DNA of 64,000 nucleotides. Origin: an uncultured Acetatifactor sp. GTDB lineage: Bacteria > Bacillota > Clostridia > Lachnospirales > Lachnospiraceae. Location of the stretch: positions 1 through 64,000 of the forward strand of contig CAJUAH010000011.1 of the NCBI GenBank assembly GCA_910584375.1, in the 5' to 3' direction. Within the stretch, counting starts at the first letter, position 1, and each line of letters opens with the position of its first letter. Below, in pieces: positions 59,512 through 64,000 of this stretch. The notes under the pieces are model-generated. The model had not been told where the DNA came from. It worked only from the letters and a program-made list of their open reading frames with translations, and ran no database searches. The translations under genes were made by a program, and so were the position numbers.

Positions 59512-59535
59512 GTAACACAACATACATTGTGTTAC
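59512..59535 (-). repeat. Right recombination site of the invertible cassette
   Basis: GTAACACAA, spacer CATACA, TTGTGTTAC: the exact reverse complement of the left core. It lies 30 bp after the recombinase stop and 47 bp before the csrA start. Confidence 0.85.
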
Positions 59536-59581
59536 GCAGTATATCCCATTGATGAGCAGACCATTCAAGGAGGAACAAAAA

Positions 59582-59857
59582 ATGTTGAGAATGTCCGTGG
59601 CAGCAGAAGAGTATTTGATGATCGGCGACGATATCCGGCTGGTCTTTCTGGGAGGAACCGGAAAACATATGCGCATTATGATAGACGCGCCCAAGGATGT
59701 GAATATCGTTCGCAGCACCGTGCTGGAGAAACAATTTACTGATCCGGAGATCCGGGAGAAACTTCCCAGGTATTACGCGCAGGAGGAGCATCCTGAGAAA
59801 TATAAAAAGAGATCCAAAGTAGTCATTACGAGGGGAAATGTAAGCGAAGTCCGGTAA
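59582..59857 (+). CDS. csrA: CsrA-family translational regulator (divergent)
   Basis: About 91 residues from the ATG at 59582 (AAGGAGG about 8 nt upstream). The CsrA fold is seen in EYLMIGDDIRLVFLGGTGKHMRIMIDAPKDVNIVR, including the Arg of the RNA-binding C-terminal strand. The first strand (MLRMSVAAEE) departs from the usual MLxLTRKxGE, and the C-terminus is about 20 residues longer than typical. CsrA binds GGA motifs in mRNA leaders and in Bacillus represses flagellin translation. Its position directly upstream of flagellin supports the same role. No FliW gene is in this window. Confidence 0.8.
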   Translation: MLRMSVAAEEYLMIGDDIRLVFLGGTGKHMRIMIDAPKDVNIVRSTVLEKQFTDPEIREKLPRYYAQEEHPEKYKKRSKVVITRGNVSEVR

Positions 59858-59990
59858 TAATCGGATGCGCTGGCAAGGCAGGCAGGGCCCGGCCTGAACA
59901 GTCGGTACATCCGCTTATCACATATAAGCAACTGTAAACCAGATAACCGATGCGAACGGATTCGTGTCAGGTAACACAAGGAGGTAAATC
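59858..59990 (+). promoter_or_regulatory. Flagellin leader with CsrA-type site over the ribosome site
   Basis: ACAAGGAGGT at 59976-59985 matches the CsrA-binding consensus (ACARGGAUGU-like) at nearly every position and contains the Shine-Dalgarno. Directly before it GTAACACAA (59971-59979) repeats one arm of the recombination core. GCTTAT/ATAAGC (near 59914-59930) is an inverted repeat. No clear sigma-D (TAAA-N15-GCCGATAA) promoter was found. Confidence 0.55.
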
Positions 59991-61442
59991 ATGGTAGTAC
60001 AACACAATTTAAGAGCAATGAATTCCAACAGAATGCTGGGGCTGACTTCTTCCGCCCAGTCCAAGTCCACCGAGAAACTGTCTTCCGGTTACAAGATCAA
60101 CCGCGCCGCAGATGACGCCGCAGGTCTTGCTATCAGTGAGAAGATGAGAAAGCAGATGAGAGGTCTGACCCAGGCCTCCGCCAACGCCCAGGACGGTATC
60201 AGCGCGGTGCAGACCGCAGAGGGCGCTCTGACAGAAGTGCAGGATATGTTGCAGAGAATGAATGAGCTGGCGGTAAAGGCGGCCAACGGAACCAATTCTG
60301 AGTCTGACCGTACCGCGATCCAGAACGAGATCGATCAGTTGACCACAGAGATTGACCGTGTGGCTGAGACCACCAAGTTCAATGAGACTTATCTGCTGAA
60401 GGGGGATAAGGATGTAGCGAAGGTTTATACCTATAGCTATAAGAATAACTCGGCGGCGGTAACAGGAACGGCTACAATGAGTACAGATTCCGCCACTGAT
60501 ATTACGGCCAGTGTTACGGTAGCTGCCACTGCCAATCAGGACGACGCAAACGCAGTATTAAAGTCGTTGAGGGATCAGGGACTCCAGATCGAGTATACTG
60601 TTCCTGCCAAGCAGGCAGACGGATCGGCGGATACCGATAATGCGAAGTATTCGGTTAGCTTAATGGGTGAAGCCGCAAGTAAATACGATGTGGGTATTAC
60701 AAATGCAAAGCAGGGTAAGTTCACTATCAATGACAAGCAGGGAAATAAAATCGCTGATATAGTGGCATCCGGAAGTGATCTGGCAGCTGTAGGTTCTGAG
60801 AAAGCCACGATCATTGCGAGTGCGATTACGGCGGACATTGACAGCGATAAGGTTGCCAAGTACTACGACAGGGACGGTAATGCGATTCCCACTAACGCGC
60901 TGGAAAAATATGTGACCACAGACAATACCGGCGCTGTGGCGGCGAAGGCGGGCGCCCCCCAACTTTATGACGCCGTAGGCAACAAGACAGATATCAAGAC
61001 CGCTGATATTGCCAATCTGCAGGATCTAACCGGAGCATTGTCCCTGACTCTTCATGTGGGTGCGGATGCCACGTCCAACAACCAGATCACTCTTAACATC
61101 GACGCTATGAGCGCCAAAGGTTTGGGTGTGAACGGCCTGAAGATTGACGGAACCAATGACGTCAATGCCCGTGACGCGATCGAGACGATCAAGGCCGCTT
61201 TGCAGAAGGTTTCCGATCAGAGAGCATCTCTGGGCGCTGTACAGAACCGTTTAGAGCATACTATCAGTAATCTGGACAACGTTGTGGAGAACACCACCGC
61301 TGCGGAAAGCCAGATTCGCGATACCGATATGGCTACGGAGATGGTCAGATATTCCAACAACAACATTCTGGCGCAGGCTGGCCAGGCCATGCTGGCACAG
61401 TCCAACCAGGCCAATCAGGGTGTGCTGTCCCTGCTCCAGTAA
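59991..61442 (+). CDS. fliC: Flagellin
   Basis: A 483-residue protein with conserved ends: N-terminal VQHNLRAMNSNRMLGLTSS and KSTEKLSSGYKINRAADDAAGLAISEKMRKQMRG, and C-terminal TAAESQIRDTDMATEMVRYSNNNILAQAGQAMLAQSNQ. The middle 140-390 is the variable surface domain. It is the filament subunit, exported by the flagellar type III system without a signal peptide. AGGAGG within a CsrA-type site precedes the ATG. The hook and basal-body genes lie outside the window. Confidence 0.97.
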   Translation: MVVQHNLRAMNSNRMLGLTSSAQSKSTEKLSSGYKINRAADDAAGLAISEKMRKQMRGLTQASANAQDGISAVQTAEGALTEVQDMLQRMNELAVKAANGTNSESDRTAIQNEIDQLTTEIDRVAETTKFNETYLLKGDKDVAKVYTYSYKNNSAAVTGTATMSTDSATDITASVTVAATANQDDANAVLKSLRDQGLQIEYTVPAKQADGSADTDNAKYSVSLMGEAASKYDVGITNAKQGKFTINDKQGNKIADIVASGSDLAAVGSEKATIIASAITADIDSDKVAKYYDRDGNAIPTNALEKYVTTDNTGAVAAKAGAPQLYDAVGNKTDIKTADIANLQDLTGALSLTLHVGADATSNNQITLNIDAMSAKGLGVNGLKIDGTNDVNARDAIETIKAALQKVSDQRASLGAVQNRLEHTISNLDNVVENTTAAESQIRDTDMATEMVRYSNNNILAQAGQAMLAQSNQANQGVLSLLQ

Positions 61443-61495
61443 GGTAAATAGTAATCATGAACCGCAGTATCTGATACAGCGGGGGAAAGCGTGTG

Positions 61496-61515
61496 GGGGA
61501 GCCGCAAGGCTCCCC
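61496..61515 (+). terminator. Hairpin after flagellin
   Basis: GGGGAGCC pairs with GGCTCCCC around a GCAA loop. No U-run follows, so termination is uncertain. Confidence 0.5.
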
Positions 61516-61549
61516 TGCATTGCGCCCTGCTCATCTGGGGCGTCTGCCT

Positions 61550-62536
61550 TCATTGCCTGGAGATTTCAATGCCTGTCTGTTCCACAAATGCATCTATACT
61601 GCCGCATCCTGTGGCAATGCGGCTCCATTCCCGCAGGGTGGGCAAATCACTCTGGTCTGTGATAGCGGTCTGTAGTTCTGTGGGGACATCGCCATATCTG
61701 GACAGCAATTCCAGGATCATGGCGGCCCGCTCCTGAAGCATGCCCTCTTCCCTTGCGTCCCGCTTTAGCAGCCGGATATGTTTTTTCTCATCGTACTCAG
61801 TCAGTAGTCTCAGCATACCTAATACCCCCGATCTGTTTTCTGTCAGAAAATCCGTGAGGATCCCCCGATCCAAGCAATAGTTCACGGCCTCTTCCACAGA
61901 GGCTTTGACGGTTCTTCCGTCTGCCAGATTCTCCTTGACCCGGCCTATGAGGCAAGCGTATTCACGCAGCTTGGGGCATCCGTCCATCAAGGACTGGTTG
62001 TGTCCCAGATTGATATTTCGCAGATGGACGGTCAGCTCCAGATCCGTCTGGACGTCCTTGTTCTGAAATGCGTCCGAGAGGCGCAGGAGTTCTTCATCCG
62101 CCGTCTCCCTGTCGCCATTGTAGAACACCACGCACTGCGGCGTGGGCAGCGTCACCAGCTTTTCCCCGTAGAGATTTGCGTCCTGCCCGTGGATGATCCG
62201 GTCATATTCTTCCGCTATGTAGAGCAGGAAACGCAGCGGCATGTTGGGGTTGTAGGTGCTTTGGTGCTCATACAGATTCAATGTGCCGACGACCATGAAA
62301 GCCAGGTCATTTACCATTTTCATATAGATGATGTTATCCAGTGTGATCACGGTGAGACGGCTCGGATCCGTGTAGGCCGAACCGTTTAACGCATTGTACA
62401 GCTGTAGCAGCGCGTCCCTGTCCTGTCCAAACAGGATGCAGAACAGCCGATCCTTGTACTTTCTGTTGACATGCAGCCTTCGCATGTATCTGTCCGGGCG
62501 GAACCCGGTGTCCGGGAATATTTTCTTTTTCCCCAT
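61550..62536 (-). CDS. Rpn/PD-(D/E)XK nuclease-family protein
   Basis: About 328 residues from the ATG at 62536 (AGGAGG 5-6 nt upstream on the minus strand). The N-terminal part resembles Rpn/YhgA-like transposase-nucleases: DRLFCILFGQDRDALLQLYNALNG then the NDLAFMVVGTLNLYEHQST segment, with Asp and Glu-x-Gln in place of ExK. The C-terminal helical part is variable (REEGMLQERAAMILELL). Members act as DNA nucleases or recombination-promoting factors and are often repeated in clostridial genomes. No insertion-sequence ends are seen here. Confidence 0.75.
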   Translation of the reverse strand: MGKKKIFPDTGFRPDRYMRRLHVNRKYKDRLFCILFGQDRDALLQLYNALNGSAYTDPSRLTVITLDNIIYMKMVNDLAFMVVGTLNLYEHQSTYNPNMPLRFLLYIAEEYDRIIHGQDANLYGEKLVTLPTPQCVVFYNGDRETADEELLRLSDAFQNKDVQTDLELTVHLRNINLGHNQSLMDGCPKLREYACLIGRVKENLADGRTVKASVEEAVNYCLDRGILTDFLTENRSGVLGMLRLLTEYDEKKHIRLLKRDAREEGMLQERAAMILELLSRYGDVPTELQTAITDQSDLPTLREWSRIATGCGSIDAFVEQTGIEISRQ

Positions 62537-62780
62537 AAAAACCTCCTGTATATTGCGGAGATATCCGCAATATGGAAACCAAGGCGAGGGTATGGTCTTT
62601 CCCAAGACAAAATCCAGTCCCTGCCAATCAATATAGCGACAATTGAGTCATTGGCAGAAACTGCCCGAACTGTAAAGAATACAAGATTCATAGATAACTC
62701 ATGTATGTACAGTAACATGAAATGCGGGGTATGTCAATCATAGTTTAAGCAATTTTATGTAAAAAATTTTTCCCATTCTG
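62537..62780. other. Intergenic region
   Basis: About 240 bp between two minus-strand genes. AT-rich with CCGCAATATGG/ATATTGCGG-type inverted repeat near 62551-62580 (TATTGCGGAGATATCCGCAATA) that could be a terminator or operator for the Rpn-like gene. No gene seen. Confidence 0.4.
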
Positions 62781-64000
62781 TTATGCTTTTGTAAACACCG
62801 CCGTGACATACATAGCCCCATCCTGTATCTGAGCAAAAATCTCACCGTGCATTTCCCGCATGAGCCTGCGGCTGATGTAAAGTCCCAGGCCGCTGCCGGA
62901 TATGTTTTCGGCGTTCTGGCCCCGCCAGAAACTTTCAAAAATGTGCGGCAGGTCGGTGTCCGCAAGCGTGCAGCCGCTGTTTCGGACGGTTATGAGTATG
63001 CAGCCGTCCTCCTCGGAAAAATCCAACGATATATTTTTTCCGTCCCCGTACTTGACAGCATTTTCCATAACGTTCTGTATGACCTCAACGCCGCGGTTAA
63101 GATCGCCTTTCAAAAGACAGTTGACATACCGAGATACCGAAAAATCCGTCCCGATAAGAGACAGCTTTTCCGTGTAGTACCTCTCCGTTTTCAGCACAAG
63201 TTCGGAAAGATAAAACTCCCCCATATGCACGTCAAAACTTAGAAAATCTTCCCTGGATGAGGTTACGATCTGCGAGACATAGCTCTCTATCTCGTCGGCT
63301 TTGGCGTTGATGTTTTCCGCAATCTCAAGCTGCTTTTCGCTGCTTTGGTACAGTCCCTTTGACAGCGCCTTTGCGTACAGCTTTATCGCCGAAAGAGGCG
63401 TTTTTATGTCGTGGGACAGGGAGAGCAGCAGCATTTTTTTCTCCCGCTGCAAATCCAGCTCCCGCTTTTTCTGCTGTTCTATGCTTTCCCGGAGCATATT
63501 CACTCCCCAGATGAAATGCCCGAAAAAGCGGTTTTTTGTCTCCTTTAAGGGGACGGTAAGGTTTCCCTTTGACAGCTCGCAGGGGACGTCCGCCAGCCGC
63601 ACAAATGGCGCAAGGACGGTGTGTTTTACGTACAGCATACCGGAAATGATCACCGCCGCCATAACGCCGAGAATTATATTTATGGGGGCGGCAAGTCCCG
63701 TCCTGCCGCTGTCGCTGTGGGCCCTGTAATCGAAACGGTACAGTTCCCCGTTTATTTCGCGGATGGCATAGTCGCTTTCCGCACTGTAAAAATTTTCTCC
63801 GTACCGTTCAATATTCACCACATATTCGCAGTCGGAAAGGCTGGCGTGACCGTACTCTTCAATTTGGCGGACGAGACGGCTTATCTCCACGCGGTAAGGT
63901 CTGCCGCCCGGACCTTCCTTTGCAAGAAGGATATTCGCCGCCACAAACAGCGCCGTCACTGTCAGGATCACCGCCGCAAAAATTCTGTTAAACGCTTTCA
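62781..64000 (-). CDS. Sensor histidine kinase, start just outside the window
   Basis: At least 405 residues; the frame stays open to the window edge (reading KAFNRIFAAVILTVTALF), and the last two bases are the TG of a likely start codon. Two membrane helices (first about 20 residues, and near 98-117 of the visible part) enclose an extracellular sensor of about 75 residues. HisKA has the phospho-acceptor His in LSLSHDIKTPLSAIKLYAKAL, and HATPase_c has NAVKYG and GSGLGLYISRRL. Its partner regulator should lie beyond the window. Confidence 0.9.
   Translation of the reverse strand, partial: KAFNRIFAAVILTVTALFVAANILLAKEGPGGRPYRVEISRLVRQIEEYGHASLSDCEYVVNIERYGENFYSAESDYAIREINGELYRFDYRAHSDSGRTGLAAPINIILGVMAAVIISGMLYVKHTVLAPFVRLADVPCELSKGNLTVPLKETKNRFFGHFIWGVNMLRESIEQQKKRELDLQREKKMLLLSLSHDIKTPLSAIKLYAKALSKGLYQSSEKQLEIAENINAKADEIESYVSQIVTSSREDFLSFDVHMGEFYLSELVLKTERYYTEKLSLIGTDFSVSRYVNCLLKGDLNRGVEVIQNVMENAVKYGDGKNISLDFSEEDGCILITVRNSGCTLADTDLPHIFESFWRGQNAENISGSGLGLYISRRLMREMHGEIFAQIQDGAMYVTAVFTKA

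Larger units (their letters stand above)
58763..59535. mobile_element. Putative invertible recombinase cassette
   Basis: Two perfect 24-bp core sites in inverted orientation (58763-58786 and 59512-59535) enclose 725 bp that contain only a tyrosine recombinase gene. Recombination between them would flip the recombinase relative to the downstream csrA and flagellin genes. In the present orientation all three read in the same direction. Confidence 0.7.

Overview
The window looks like chromosome from a gut-type Lachnospiraceae (Clostridium cluster XIVa, Firmicutes). The grounds are strong AGGAGG-type ribosome sites, a dgt-dnaG-rpoD-trmK block, families such as DUF3842, DUF6320 and TGS-type nucleoside kinase, host-glycan enzymes (GH95, GH27, unsaturated-uronate catabolism), a flagellin gene headed by csrA, and a moderately high GC background broken by AT-rich islands. 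The genus cannot be fixed from the sequence alone. No rRNA gene or CRISPR array was seen.

Layout. 1-6.3 kb: small regulators (XRE with membrane domain, WYL, MerR with GyrI-like domain), an acetyltransferase, a YcaQ/AlkX-type DNA glycosylase and a Cys-rich unknown. 6.4-10.3 kb: a two-component system enclosing an ABC exporter (regulator, ATPase, permease, kinase). 10.3-16.4 kb: Nudix and histidine-phosphatase genes, a nucleoside hydrolase lipoprotein and a DUF1016 nuclease, then broken copies of the same Nudix/phosphatase pair and an LCP cell-wall enzyme. 16.4-28 kb: a lipase-like hydrolase, a class-I amidotransferase hydrolase, a GH95-YfhO-peptidase E operon, an XRE/secreted-protein pair and a GH27 alpha-galactosidase. 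28.2-33.3 kb: a complete kduI-kduD-rpiB-like-eda-kdgK operon that takes 5-keto-4-deoxyuronate to pyruvate and glyceraldehyde-3-phosphate, behind a promoter overlapped by a perfect 14-bp palindrome. 33.3-39.2 kb: DtxR regulator, DUF3842, an orphan solute-binding lipoprotein with three operator-like repeats upstream, a MerR/DUF1648 regulator and a Uma2 protein. 39.3-41.1 kb: a decayed AT-rich element integrated in a tRNA-Leu gene, with 36-bp att duplications, a DinJ-YafQ toxin-antitoxin pair and an integrase remnant. 41.3-51 kb: an SseB-like protein, an EAL phosphodiesterase, an ECF S-component, a second tRNA-Leu, a lipoprotein serpin, a Nudix ADP-ribose hydrolase and a condensation-fold/DUF6320/esterase cluster carrying two covarying hairpin repeats. 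51-57.7 kb: dgt-dnaG-rpoD-trmK and a nucleoside kinase. 57.8-64 kb: a MerR gene, a tyrosine recombinase enclosed by inverted core sites, csrA, flagellin, an Rpn-like nuclease and a histidine kinase cut by the window end.

The most interesting locus is 58751-59990. A small tyrosine recombinase lies between two perfect, oppositely oriented 24-bp sites, each made of 9-bp inverted arms around an asymmetric 6-bp spacer (the layout of a dif/FRT-type recombination core). It sits directly upstream of csrA and flagellin, which suggests a self-inverting switch for flagellin expression. A second theme is repeat expansion: 67-bp, 16/17-bp and about 70-bp intergenic tandem repeats, plus in-frame low-complexity inserts in at least five proteins.
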